From Granulicella tundricola MP5ACTX9 (lineage in GTDB: Bacteria; Acidobacteriota; Terriglobia; Terriglobales; Acidobacteriaceae), in contig NC_015064.1 in NCBI RefSeq assembly GCF_000178975.2, positions 3,596,001 to 3,660,000 of the forward strand: DNA of 64,000 bases. The letters are read 5' to 3'. Each line of letters begins with the position of its first letter. Position 1 is the stretch's first letter. Positions 9,757 through 18,271 of the stretch are shown piece after piece. The notes below the pieces were generated by a model. The model saw only the letters and a program-made list of their open reading frames with translations, had not been told where the DNA came from and searched no databases. The position numbers and the translations under genes are program-made.

Positions 9757-10257
9757 TTAGCCCAGCTTTGCGATCTGCAAAGGATCGCCGAAGTAGACCT
9801 CTAGGCGACGGAATTGAATGCGCCAGCCTTCGGGAGTGCGAACGAGTTCATCATGGAAGGCGCCCGAGGCATTGTAGTGAACGTTGAAATTGTTCTCCTT
9901 CTTGCCGCGGTGTGTCGCGAAGAAGTCGGTTCGCGCCTTCGCGGTGTCCCCAGTGAGTGTCACGATCGGCAGACTCAACATGTGCTGCCAGTTGGAGAAG
10001 CCGCTCATGCTGCCAGGCGTCGCCCCATCTCCGCGCATCCACTTGGCGAGGTCACGGTAGGAACCCTTCGTTCCGCCTGCGGCGCTGTAGTCGACCGTGC
10101 CGTCCTTGGCGAAGGTGTTATCCCATTGTTCCAAGATGTTGGAATCCTCGCCTTGGTGAGCGTCTTGTCCCTGCGAGTAACGCGAGATGGTGTCTTGAAT
10201 CTCTTGACGATCCAAAAGCTGCTGAAGAAGAAGTTCGGTGTTCTTGGTGTTTTCCAT
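9757..10257 (-). CDS. SnoaL-like / NTF2-fold protein
   Basis: This 166-aa protein belongs to the SnoaL_4-type NTF2 fold. An N-terminal helix (LLLQQLLDRQEIQDTISRY) precedes a cone-shaped alpha+beta barrel ending in WRIQFRRLEVYFGDP. Family members bind small hydrophobic ligands or act as cyclases, dehydratases or ring-hydroxylating-dioxygenase-like subunits. ATG 10257 was chosen because AGGAAGGA lies 9 nt upstream; the longer frame to 10383 has no such site. The gene is divergent from the HxlR regulator at 10430, which is likely to control it. Confidence 0.75.
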   Translation of the reverse strand: MENTKNTELLLQQLLDRQEIQDTISRYSQGQDAHQGEDSNILEQWDNTFAKDGTVDYSAAGGTKGSYRDLAKWMRGDGATPGSMSGFSNWQHMLSLPIVTLTGDTAKARTDFFATHRGKKENNFNVHYNASGAFHDELVRTPEGWRIQFRRLEVYFGDPLQIAKLG

Positions 10258-10396
10258 TGTGGTGATTCCTTCCTGTTGATGGATTTGAGAATCGGTTGAG
10301 TCCAGACGACAAGCGAGTCTGAGCACCGCATCACTTACAGGGTGGCCACCCGTCACTGATAAGATTAGGTTTTTGGTATACAAAGCACAAGAACTT

Positions 10397-10425
10397 ACTA
10401 AAAGGTGTAATACTCACCAAAAGGT
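10397..10425. promoter_or_regulatory. Direct repeats in the SnoaL/HxlR divergent region
   Basis: Two copies of ACYAAAAGGT (10397-10406 and 10416-10425) are spaced 19 bp apart, about two helical turns, just before the HxlR start codon. The second copy doubles as the ribosome-binding site. They could form an operator for autoregulation by the adjacent HxlR protein. This is inferred from position only. Confidence 0.35.
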
Positions 10426-10429
10426 AACC

Positions 10430-10774
10430 ATGAAAGCTAAAGATGCGGCACTTTCTCGTGCGTGTTCCGCGCAAGAACTCGAAGATGCGCTTCACGTTCT
10501 TGACGGCCGATGGAAGACCCTCATCATCTACCACCTCTTCACTGCACCGGTTCTCCGGTTCTCTGACCTGCAACGAGCTATCAATGGAATCTCGCAGAAG
10601 ATGCTCATACAGCAATTGAGAAATTTAGAGGACGACGGGGTGATCTTCCGTAAGGTCTACCCCGTTGTCCCTCCGAAGGTGGAGTACGGTCTGACAAAAG
10701 ATGGCTTGGCCCTACGCCCTGCTCTCCAGGCGCTTCAAGATTGGGCGAAATCAAGGACCTCCTTCAAAGTCTGA
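10430..10774 (+). CDS. HxlR-family transcriptional regulator
   Basis: This 114-aa winged-helix protein shows the full HxlR pattern: DALHVLDGRWKTLIIYHL, then LRFSDLQRAINGISQKMLIQ (recognition region), then a wing with VEYGLTKDG and a C-terminal helix with LQDWAK. The N-terminal Cys (SRACSAQE) matches the redox- or electrophile-sensing Cys found in many HxlR proteins. ATG 10430 is preceded by AAAAGG; the upstream frame is not needed. It is divergent from the SnoaL-like gene, its likely target. It ends only 18 bp from the convergent malic enzyme gene. Confidence 0.85.
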   Translation: MKAKDAALSRACSAQELEDALHVLDGRWKTLIIYHLFTAPVLRFSDLQRAINGISQKMLIQQLRNLEDDGVIFRKVYPVVPPKVEYGLTKDGLALRPALQALQDWAKSRTSFKV

Positions 10775-10792
10775 GCGCGGCGGTTCAGCCCA

Positions 10793-12412
10793 TTACTCGC
10801 TGTAGATGGGCTTGTACTCAAGCGACGTGACGAGTGTGTCGACTGATTCTGGCTTATCGATCCGTGCAAGGCCGAGTTCGAAGATTTTCTCCGCAGACTT
10901 CACAGCGGTCACGTGTGAAACCTTCTGCACGTCCGCCTGCTCCGGGAAGAGAATTCCCTTGGCAAGTTGCTCGTCTGTCACCTGATCCGCGGTCGCCTTT
11001 GCGGCAGCGATGAAGATCTCATCGGGAACATGCTCTGCCTCAGTAGCTACGATAGCCATGCCAACAGCCGGGAAGATGTAGAAGTTGTTCGCCTGGCTGG
11101 GTTCGTAAGTCTTGCCATCGATCGTGACGGGATCAAATTGGACACCTGCTGCGTAGATAGCCTTCCCCTTCGAGAACTTGTATGCGTCCTCTGCCGTGCA
11201 TTCAGCGTGCTCGGTGGGATTGGACAGCGCGAAGATCACGGGACGCTCATTGAGCTTCGACATCGCCTCGATCACCTGTTGCGTAAACGTTCCACCCACG
11301 GTGCTGACGCCGATCAGAATTGTCGGCTTCAGCTCATTGATCGCCGCGACCAGATCTTTCGTTGGTTGAGCCGGATGCGCATAGGGCAACTGATCTGGTG
11401 AGAGGTCCTTCCGAGATGGTTCCAAGAGCCCGTTCACATCGAATAACGAGATCCGTTCTCGTGCTTCCCTCTCACTGAGCCCTTCGAGCTTCATTGCGGA
11501 CGCGATCATATTCGCGATCCCGATGCCGGCTGAACCAGCGCCAAAGAACAGAACCCGCTGGTCCTTGAGATCTCCCTTCGAGATTTTCATGGCGTTGTAC
11601 AGTCCAGCGACGGTCACACTACCCGTACCCTGAATGTCATCGTTGTAGCAGCTGATTTCAGTGACATAGCGAGCCAGCAAGCGCAGGGCGTCCGTGCCCT
11701 TCCAGTCTTCAAAATGAATGCAGCATTTCGGAAACCGCTCTTGCACAGCATCAACGAACTCCTGAACAAAGGCATCGAGCTCGTCCGTGGTCGGTCGCTT
11801 TTGCTTCAGGCCCAGGTACAAGGGATCGTTCAGCAACTTCTCGTTGTCAGTTCCGCAATCGAGCAGAACAGGAAGCAGGACATCGGGTTGCACCGCAGCG
11901 CAAGCAGTGTAAAGTTGCAACTTCCCAATTGGGATCCCCATACCGTTTGTCCCGAGGTCGCCCAATCCGAGGATGCGTCCGCCTGTGGACACGCATATCA
12001 CTCGCACATCTCCCACGGGCCAATTTTTCAGTACTTCTTTCAACTTGCCTCGTTGATCCATGGAGAGGTACATCCCGTTCGGCTTGCGGTAGATGTGCCC
12101 AAACTCAAGACACGCCGTGCCGACCGTGGGATCGTAGACAATCTTCAGAAAGCGAGCAGGATCCGTCGCCAGCACTGCGAAGAACAGGGTTTGGTTATCA
12201 TCCGCCAACTGGGCCAAATAGATGTACTGCTCCAAGTCGTTGTTTTTCTTGCTGAGTTGGTAGAGGCACCGCTTTACTTGGTTTTCCAGTGTCTCAACTA
12301 CCGGGGGCAGGAGGCCGACCAGGCCTTTCTCTTCGCGCTCGGCCTGATTGAATGCGGTGCCGCGGTTTTCTTTGGGATCTTCCAGTAGTGCAATGCCGGT
12401 CAAGCTATTCAT
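10793..12412 (-). CDS. maeA: NAD-dependent malic enzyme
   Basis: This 539-aa enzyme carries out oxidative decarboxylation of malate to pyruvate and CO2. The malic N domain holds the hallmark stretch GRILGLGDLGTNGMGIPIGK (catalytic and NAD-site region). The acidic metal ligands lie near FEDW and YNDDIQGTG. The Rossmann domain has FFGAGSAGIGIANM. Length and motifs fit the MaeA/SfcA type (about 540-565 aa) rather than the shorter or fused MaeB. AGGAG lies 7 nt before the ATG. It follows fumC by 63 bp on the same strand, so both are probably one operon turning fumarate into pyruvate. Confidence 0.92.
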   Translation of the reverse strand: MNSLTGIALLEDPKENRGTAFNQAEREEKGLVGLLPPVVETLENQVKRCLYQLSKKNNDLEQYIYLAQLADDNQTLFFAVLATDPARFLKIVYDPTVGTACLEFGHIYRKPNGMYLSMDQRGKLKEVLKNWPVGDVRVICVSTGGRILGLGDLGTNGMGIPIGKLQLYTACAAVQPDVLLPVLLDCGTDNEKLLNDPLYLGLKQKRPTTDELDAFVQEFVDAVQERFPKCCIHFEDWKGTDALRLLARYVTEISCYNDDIQGTGSVTVAGLYNAMKISKGDLKDQRVLFFGAGSAGIGIANMIASAMKLEGLSEREARERISLFDVNGLLEPSRKDLSPDQLPYAHPAQPTKDLVAAINELKPTILIGVSTVGGTFTQQVIEAMSKLNERPVIFALSNPTEHAECTAEDAYKFSKGKAIYAAGVQFDPVTIDGKTYEPSQANNFYIFPAVGMAIVATEAEHVPDEIFIAAAKATADQVTDEQLAKGILFPEQADVQKVSHVTAVKSAEKIFELGLARIDKPESVDTLVTSLEYKPIYSE

Positions 12413-12475
12413 AGTTTTTCTCCTGAGGATCGAGTTGAGGTTGACTTGCGAGAAGGCGGTTTTAAGGGGTTCGAG

Positions 12476-13948
12476 CTAGACGCCGAAGTTCAATGTGGTG
12501 TTGCCGACCATGGTGTGCGGTTTGACCACCTCATCGAATTTCTTCGCATCGATCAGACCTGTCTTGATCGCAGCTTCGCGCAATGTGGTGCCATCATCTT
12601 GAGCGGTGTGGGCGATTTTCGATGCGTTGTCATAACCGATCACGGGGCTCAGAGCGGTACCCAACATGAGCGAGTTTTGGACGTACTCACTCACTTTCTT
12701 TTCGTTGACCTCGGTGCCTTCGACCGAAAATACGCGGAGCTTCTCGCTTCCGTCGGCCAAAATTCTCGCGGAGTGAAGGAAGTTGTTGATGATAATCGGG
12801 CGCATTGCATTCAACTCGAAGTTGCCTTGAGAGCCTGCGAACGCCACCGCTGTATCGTCGCCAATTACTTGAATGCAAATCATCACGATCGCTTCGCATT
12901 GGGTCGGGTTGACTTTGCCGGGCATGATCGACGATCCGGGCTCATTGGCAGGAAGGAGTAGCTCCGCAATCCCGCAGCGAGGGCCAGAAGCGAGCCAGCG
13001 CATATCGTTTGCAATTTTCATCAGCGGAACTGCAAGTCCCCGGAGCGCTGCATGGGCGGCAACCATCCCGTCGAGCGAGCCTTGGGCCTCAAACTTGTTT
13101 GGAGCTGTGATGAACGGGTATCCAGTAAGTTCCGCAATCTCGGCTGCAATCTTCGTCCCGAAGTGCTCCGGAGTATTGATTCCCGTTCCAACAGCCGTTC
13201 CGCCTGCTGCAAGTTGATAGAGTCCTGGCAATGCTGCTTCAATTCGTTTTAGCGCCGAACGGATCTGCACAACATAACCGGACCATTCCTGCCCGACGGT
13301 GAGAGGCGTAGCGTCCTCCAGGTGCGTTCGTCCGATCTTTACGATGTGCTGCCACTGGTTGGCTTTGTTTTCGATCGCGGTCAGAAGCGCGCTGACCTTT
13401 GGGATCAGGATTTCTTTGAGTTCTTTCACCGCTGCGATATGCATCGCGGTAGGAAAAGTGTCATTGGAACTCTGCGACATATTCACATGGTCGTTTGGGT
13501 GTACGGGATCCTGAGCACCTACCGTCCCATTCGCAAGTTGAATGGAGCGATTGGAGATGACCTCGTTCACATTCATGTTGCTCTGTGTGCCGCTTCCGGT
13601 TTGCCACACGTAGAGCGGAAAGTTCGCGTCGAGCTTGCCTTCGATCACTTCGTCGGCGCTCTTCACGATCAAGTCCGACTTTTCTTTCGGAAGCAGGCCA
13701 AGACGCTCGTTCACAATCGCAGCGGCCTTCTTGACATACCCGTAAGCGTGATAAACCTCGACGGGCATGTGGTCATTTCCGATAGAGAAGTGAATCAGAG
13801 AACGCTGTGTTTGAGCTCCCCACAGGCGATCTGCTGGCACCTTCACCTGCCCCATCGAGTCGAACTCGATTCGCCACCGACCCTCCTCAAGGACATCCCC
13901 TGGCTTGAAATGTCCGTCCACGACCTGCGTATCTTCGACCATTGACAT
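12476..13948 (-). CDS. fumC: Class II fumarate hydratase
   Basis: This 490-aa enzyme catalyses reversible hydration of fumarate to L-malate in the TCA cycle without an Fe-S cluster. The superfamily signature GSSIMPGKVNP is intact. Substrate-site stretches GSGTQSNMNVNEV, MSQSSNDTFPT and GRTHLEDATP are also intact. The N terminus is somewhat longer than the usual 460-470 aa. AGGAG lies about 10 nt before the ATG. It is the first gene of a pair with the malic enzyme gene, an arrangement that feeds C4 acids to pyruvate. Confidence 0.93.
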   Translation of the reverse strand: MSMVEDTQVVDGHFKPGDVLEEGRWRIEFDSMGQVKVPADRLWGAQTQRSLIHFSIGNDHMPVEVYHAYGYVKKAAAIVNERLGLLPKEKSDLIVKSADEVIEGKLDANFPLYVWQTGSGTQSNMNVNEVISNRSIQLANGTVGAQDPVHPNDHVNMSQSSNDTFPTAMHIAAVKELKEILIPKVSALLTAIENKANQWQHIVKIGRTHLEDATPLTVGQEWSGYVVQIRSALKRIEAALPGLYQLAAGGTAVGTGINTPEHFGTKIAAEIAELTGYPFITAPNKFEAQGSLDGMVAAHAALRGLAVPLMKIANDMRWLASGPRCGIAELLLPANEPGSSIMPGKVNPTQCEAIVMICIQVIGDDTAVAFAGSQGNFELNAMRPIIINNFLHSARILADGSEKLRVFSVEGTEVNEKKVSEYVQNSLMLGTALSPVIGYDNASKIAHTAQDDGTTLREAAIKTGLIDAKKFDEVVKPHTMVGNTTLNFGV

Positions 13949-14027
13949 CTCGACACTCTCCTCTCGTTCGTTGCTGATTCTTCGTCGGAAAAGGAAGGGA
14001 ACTTCATACTGCTGCCCTTCGACGGAT

Positions 14028-14426
14028 CTAGGTGCCTTTAGGGTCGGTTTCGGCTGCGCTGGTGTCCATCAGTTCATCCTCGTCCGAATCACTATGCCCA
14101 GGACCTCGATGCTCCATGAGGCGAGACCAATCAGCCAACATATCGATCAGCTAGCACGTTGGTTCTCGGAGTGACGGCATGATTCCGTACTCGACGTGCC
14201 GGACTGCAGCTTCGAACTCTTTGCGCTCAACGATCCCGTCTGCTTCGAGTGCATGTAGGGTGTCGATCAGCATCTTCTTCGTCGCGCCCGCGACATTTCG
14301 CTGAAGCTCACTGATCCTGACGGGCCGATCTCGCATCTCGACAAGGACCTTTAGCTTCCACTTACCGTATAGAACCGAAAGTGTCCAAGTAGCACGGGGG
14401 ATTTCTTCTTCTTTTCTTCTTGTCAC
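14028..14426 (-). pseudogene. HxlR-family regulator interrupted by in-frame TAG
   Basis: From GTG 14426 (GAGGA upstream) to 14028 the frame codes a normal-length HxlR protein of about 132 aa, except for a TAG at 14151-14153. Before the stop are VLYGKWKLKVLVEMRDRP, the winged helix and VRHVEYG. After it the frame continues in phase with LIDMLADWSRLMEHRGPG, the typical C-terminal dimer helix, and an acidic tail. The wing sequence YGIMPSLRE also departs from the usual YGLTPLG. The Cys-containing N terminus of sensing HxlR proteins is absent. The gene is probably inactive unless the stop is a sequencing error or is read through. Confidence 0.75.
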
Positions 14427-14485
14427 TGGCTGACGGTCCTCAGGTGATCGTTGGGGAACTTCTGAGACAGACGAAGCGAAACGCC

Positions 14486-15937
14486 TCAAATCGCGGCAAC
14501 GCCACGAAGCCATGCTGGTGCGCTGGCTCCGTAGGGCTCCAGCTGGAATGCCGATGGAAGACTCAGGTTGGAGAATCGGATGGGCGAGGCAAGGAAAGAG
14601 AGCGGCCCGTAAACCGTGTCGATTGTGGTCAACGTCGGCGGGTGCTTGTCTTCGCTCGGCACATTCGCTTGCTCGTCGAGTGGTAGCAATCCTAGCTCTT
14701 GAACCCACATCGCGCTTCTCGAAAGAGACAGCTTGACGTTGTATGACCCACCCTCAATTGATCGGCGAAGCAGCGCCGCCATCGTGCCCGCGGCAGCGAA
14801 ATAGCCTGTCATCAGGTCTGCGAGGTAAAATACTGGCGAGAACCTAGGTGGGCCGTCTCCGCCTTCGCGCACTGCGAAACCAGAAGCGACTTGGCCATTC
14901 TGATCGAACCCGGGGCGGTCAGTCCAAGGGCCACTATGGCCATATGCGTTTGCAGTCATGCAGACGATGCCGCGCTCGCTCCTTGATGCCAACTCCTGTG
15001 GCGTGAGGCCAAACTTCCTATTCACTGCATTGCGGTACGTTGTTGCGAACACATCTGCCTGCGAGGCGAGTCTGTGCATCGTCGCAAGTTCGTCTGGATT
15101 GCGGAGGTCTAAATAGGCGCACCGTTTTCCAACGTCTACCCCGAGGTGCTGCGCAAGAGTGTCGGGATAAGCCGGAGCACTCACGTGGAGCACCTCCGCG
15201 CCATACTCTGCGAGAGAGCGAGTGCTCCTGGGTCCAGCCAAGACGTGCGTAAAGTCCAAGACTTGGATGTTCTCTAAGGGAGACGCAGCTCCAGAGAATG
15301 GGATTGGGTCTCCGTCCGCTATCTTTTCGATCTCGATGACCGGGACCTTGCTCAGAAGCGCGCCCTGCTCCGTCTTCAGCCACTCCTCGCGACCAAAAGC
15401 ACGGCAGCAGGGCAAGCCGGCAACGGCAAGCGCGTCTTCGAGATCCTTTGCATTCCATTTGTCGATCTCGCGTGCGATCGACTTCTTGTTATTGCCGCAA
15501 TCGAAGAAGTCGAGATACCCCTTCAAGAGTTTGGGGTACGGTGGTCCAGCTTCGATCATCACGTGCCGACCATCTTTGCACTGGAAGATTCCATTCGTCT
15601 CAACGAATTCAGCCCCGACGTTGATTGGGTGTCCAGCCTGGCTGACATAGTGGGTCGGGTGAAGGAAGTGCAGCGCATCAAAGACGCCTATTTCAATGTC
15701 TGTGGACTGCCCCGTCTTGGCGGCCCAGATGGCTGCACCTGCAGCGCCAATCAGCAATTGCGCGGTAGCTGAGGCTTCGCCAAGTTTATGAGGAGAGCGA
15801 ATGATGGGATCATCCCCGACCATCGTGGCGTCGCCCTTGAAATGATGAGCAAGCTGGAGATGCTCCAGTAAAGAAGAGAATGCAGACAACTCACCGCTTA
15901 GGTGTGAACGCTTAGCCTTAGACTGCTTCCCCGGCAT
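14486..15937 (-). CDS. CaiB/BaiF family III CoA-transferase with permuted domain order
   Basis: This 483-aa protein has the conserved opening block of family III CoA-transferases (IQVLDFTHVLAGPRSTR and ...SLAEYGAEVLHV) near residue 235 instead of at the N terminus. The first 230 residues resemble the later part of the fold (DIEIGVFDALHFLHP, GRHVMIEAG, LEDALAVAGLPC). The protein is therefore either a fused, partial tandem copy or a permuted version. Family enzymes move CoA between carboxylic acids through an Asp-acyl intermediate. D in IEIGVFD is a candidate. It lies upstream of the broken HxlR gene on the same strand, and acid activation is its likely role. Confidence 0.75.
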   Translation of the reverse strand: MPGKQSKAKRSHLSGELSAFSSLLEHLQLAHHFKGDATMVGDDPIIRSPHKLGEASATAQLLIGAAGAAIWAAKTGQSTDIEIGVFDALHFLHPTHYVSQAGHPINVGAEFVETNGIFQCKDGRHVMIEAGPPYPKLLKGYLDFFDCGNNKKSIAREIDKWNAKDLEDALAVAGLPCCRAFGREEWLKTEQGALLSKVPVIEIEKIADGDPIPFSGAASPLENIQVLDFTHVLAGPRSTRSLAEYGAEVLHVSAPAYPDTLAQHLGVDVGKRCAYLDLRNPDELATMHRLASQADVFATTYRNAVNRKFGLTPQELASRSERGIVCMTANAYGHSGPWTDRPGFDQNGQVASGFAVREGGDGPPRFSPVFYLADLMTGYFAAAGTMAALLRRSIEGGSYNVKLSLSRSAMWVQELGLLPLDEQANVPSEDKHPPTLTTIDTVYGPLSFLASPIRFSNLSLPSAFQLEPYGASAPAWLRGVAAI

Positions 15938-16108
15938 GATGAGCTCCCTGTTGTGCCTGTCCTACTGAAGATGCTCGCAAAAAGCTTTCGCGAGACAAGA
16001 GGCTATTGATTGCTCTATGAGATGGCGCAGTCTGCGCACCTCGCGTGTCCAAAGATGTAGGAATGGGTCTATACATTCGGATATCCGAAATGCCGAGAAT
16101 GCATCGAC

Positions 16109-16873
16109 TCAATGTCTTCTATGACGGAAGGGAGCCGTTGAGAGCAGGTAGACCTGTAGCGAGTGATCTTGGGGACCAGTGACTCCCAAAGAGGTCGGAG
16201 CAAACCGAAATTGATAGCCGACCTCTAGCGCCCAGTCCCGGCCCATACGCGTCCCGAGCGCACCGTAGGTCACATCTGCATTCAGCAGATCACGCTTGAG
16301 ACTGGCATTCGTATAGACCTCGTTATAGGCAACGAAGTAGTGCCCTGTCGAAGTAGAGTTGCTGAACGGGATCTTTGCCGTTAACCGATAGCGTGCTCGT
16401 TGACTAAAGGCAGTGGGTTCAAATTCGCCGCCATTCGGCCCCGTCGCTCTCCAACGTTGCTCTATGCGGAACCGCTGAATGAGTTCCGGAACGGAGCCTT
16501 CGCGGTTGCGCAATCGTAGCGCGATCTGATGTTGCTCGAAGAGCCGCTTTTCAACCTGACGTTGGTCGGCGGGTGTTGGGCCAAAGCTCCCATCGTCTGT
16601 GGCATGGGTCCGAAAAAACGTGTAGGCGACCAGGCTTTGATGGGAACGGTTTTCGAGGAGGGTCAACCCAGGCCTGAGCTCAACTTGCTCAAACTGAGAT
16701 AAGTCGAATGTTCTTCTGCAGGAGCCCTCCGCATGAATTGCCCAATGGGTAGAAATGGGCTGATCGCCGAAGTAGCTGAACCAGGCGCTTCGACTTGTTC
16801 CTCCCATTTGCGCTGCACTTGTATCAGACAGGAAGATAAGAGTTGCCAGCATTAAGCCCAATGCCGTTCTCAT
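16109..16873 (-). CDS. DUF2490 secreted beta-barrel-like protein
   Basis: This 254-aa protein has a clear signal peptide (residues 1-21). Alternating beta-strand segments typical of DUF2490 follow (WAIHAEGSCRRTF, HQIALRLRNR, QRFRIEQRW, YFVAYNEVYTN, ALEVGYQFRF), suggesting an outer-membrane barrel. Its ATG overlaps the stop of the dehalogenase C-terminal fragment as ATGA. Before the IS insertion the two genes were therefore translated together. The insertion upstream is likely to reduce its expression. Confidence 0.75.
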   Translation of the reverse strand: MRTALGLMLATLIFLSDTSAAQMGGTSRSAWFSYFGDQPISTHWAIHAEGSCRRTFDLSQFEQVELRPGLTLLENRSHQSLVAYTFFRTHATDDGSFGPTPADQRQVEKRLFEQHQIALRLRNREGSVPELIQRFRIEQRWRATGPNGGEFEPTAFSQRARYRLTAKIPFSNSTSTGHYFVAYNEVYTNASLKRDLLNADVTYGALGTRMGRDWALEVGYQFRFAPTSLGVTGPQDHSLQVYLLSTAPFRHRRH

Positions 16874-17097
16874 GCACGATAGAAGTCACGGAGGGCATTG
16901 AGTACTCCATCGGGATCTTCCTCGGGAAGCAGATGACCACACGGCAATGGTTTGCCGGAAACACTGCTATTGCTCTTGGCTCGCCAAGTGGCTAGCACGT
17001 CCCACAAGTGCCCCACTGTGCCCTTGCCTCCCCATAGCGCAAGAAGAGGGGCTTGAATGAAGTTATTGTTGCTATCATCTTCGCGGTCGTGCTCTAG
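16870..17097 (-). pseudogene. 3' fragment of haloacetate dehalogenase gene, split by IS5 element
   Basis: The fragment codes for the last 75 residues of an alpha/beta hydrolase (APLLALWGGKGTVGHLWD, then PCGHLLPEEDP with the catalytic His). If the IS and one CTAG copy are removed, the 5' fragment at 18268-19126 runs in phase into this one (AGIDL-EHDRED). No stop is created at the joint. The short ORF seen today borrows a start codon from the IS end. See the 5' fragment for function. Confidence 0.88.
17094..17097. repeat. Left CTAG target-site duplication
   Basis: CTAG directly flanks the left end of the IS and is repeated at 18268-18271. It fits the YTAR target preference of the IS5 group. 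Confidence 0.85.
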
Positions 17098-18267
17098 GGA
17101 AACTCTGCACAAGTTCTGCGTCCGCGGCCTGATGGATTAATCTGATGGTTAGGGGTGGATGGCGATGAAGCAGCAGACGTTTGCGTCCCAGTCGATCTTT
17201 GAGAAGTATGGGCGGAAGTCTCGGCGGGAGCTGTTTTTGGATGAGATGGAAGTGGTTGTTCCGTGGCCCGAGTTACAGGCTCTGGTCGAACCGCACTACC
17301 CGAAGGCCGGCAACGGCCGTCGTCCTGTCGGGCTTGCGATCATGCTTCGGACGTACTTTATGCAACAGTGGTTCAACTTGTCCGACCCCGGCGTCGAAGA
17401 GGCGTTTTATGAGTCCTTCACGCTGCGGCGGTTCGCTGGTGTTGACCTGGGCGTGGCTCCGGCACCGGATGAAACGACAGTGCTGCGCTTCCGCCACCTG
17501 CTCGAAAAGCATGACCTTGGCGGTGCCATGCTCGACGCGGTGAACCTGCATCTGGCGGCCAGGGGCATCCGCATCGAGACCGGCACGATCGTGGATGCGA
17601 CCATTATTCATGCGCCTTCTTCGACCAAGAACGAGAAGAAAGAGCGTGATCCGGCGATGCGTCAGACTCGTAAGGGCAAGCAGTGGTACTTCGGACTGAA
17701 GGCGCACATCGGCGTTGATGCAAAAGAAGGTCACGTGCACTCAGTGGCAACGTCGGCGGCCAACGTCTCCGACGTACACATGCTGCCGGATCTGCTACAT
17801 GGGGAGGAGCGCAAGGTGTGGGGCGACGGCGGCTATCAAGGCCAGACCAAGGCCATCCGGCAGGCCGCGCCCAAGGCCCAGGACATGACCTGCAAGCGAA
17901 CCAGGTTCAAGAACTATGTCGATGAAGCGGCAAAGAAGAAGAATACGACGAAATCAAAAGTAAGAGCGAAAGTAGAACACGTCTTCCGTATCCTGAAGCG
18001 CGTCTTCGGCTTCGACAAGGTACGCTACAGAGGCATCGCCAAGAACCATCACCGGCTATGCGCCAACTTCGCCCTCATCAACCTCTACCTCCACCGCAAG
18101 CACCTGGCGGGAACCGCCGCCTAGCGCCGGGAGACGGGCTATGAGTCTTCGACTCCGCACAAACCCCAGCCAGAACAAGCAAAGCACGGCCCAACCGCAG
18201 AAAAACTTGGCCGCCGACTCAAGTCACACACCGACATCGTCAAATCGGCCGCCTGCGCAGAGGCTCC
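17098..18267 (+). mobile_element. IS5-family insertion sequence, 1170 bp, complete
   Basis: Ends were set from imperfect terminal inverted repeats: GGAAACTCTGCACAAG at the left (17098-17113) and, read inward, GGAGCCTCTGCGCAGG at the right (18252-18267), 12 of 16 matching. The 4-bp direct repeat CTAG flanks both ends. It holds one intact transposase gene. It sits in the coding sequence of a haloacetate dehalogenase, which is restored in frame when the element is removed. The target copies are identical and the gene fragments have no further damage, so the insertion looks recent. Confidence 0.93.
17159..18124 (+). CDS. IS5-family DDE transposase
   Basis: This 321-aa transposase starts with the DUF772-type N-terminal helical region (SIFEKYGRKSRRELFLDEM). 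Its RNase-H-like catalytic core has D in IVDATIIHAPSS, D in WGDGGYQG and E in KVEHVFRILKRVFGF, the DDE triad. A Y-(2)-R-(3)-E-(6)-K-like C-terminal signature is replaced by the IS5-type VEHVFRILK. The protein is complete and in a single frame, so no programmed frameshift is needed. It catalyses cut-and-paste or copy-type movement of the surrounding 1170-bp element. Confidence 0.95.
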   Translation: MAMKQQTFASQSIFEKYGRKSRRELFLDEMEVVVPWPELQALVEPHYPKAGNGRRPVGLAIMLRTYFMQQWFNLSDPGVEEAFYESFTLRRFAGVDLGVAPAPDETTVLRFRHLLEKHDLGGAMLDAVNLHLAARGIRIETGTIVDATIIHAPSSTKNEKKERDPAMRQTRKGKQWYFGLKAHIGVDAKEGHVHSVATSAANVSDVHMLPDLLHGEERKVWGDGGYQGQTKAIRQAAPKAQDMTCKRTRFKNYVDEAAKKKNTTKSKVRAKVEHVFRILKRVFGFDKVRYRGIAKNHHRLCANFALINLYLHRKHLAGTAA

Positions 18268-18271
18268 CTAG
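18268..18271. repeat. Right CTAG target-site duplication
   Basis: This is the second copy of CTAG, directly flanking the right inverted repeat of the IS5-family element. Confidence 0.85.

Noticed and set aside
11714..12388. Plus-strand ORF of 224 codons inside maeA
   Set aside because: Antisense shadow of a well-conserved enzyme gene.
13322..13945. Plus-strand ORF inside fumC
   Set aside because: Antisense shadow; the fumC frame carries all the expected motifs.
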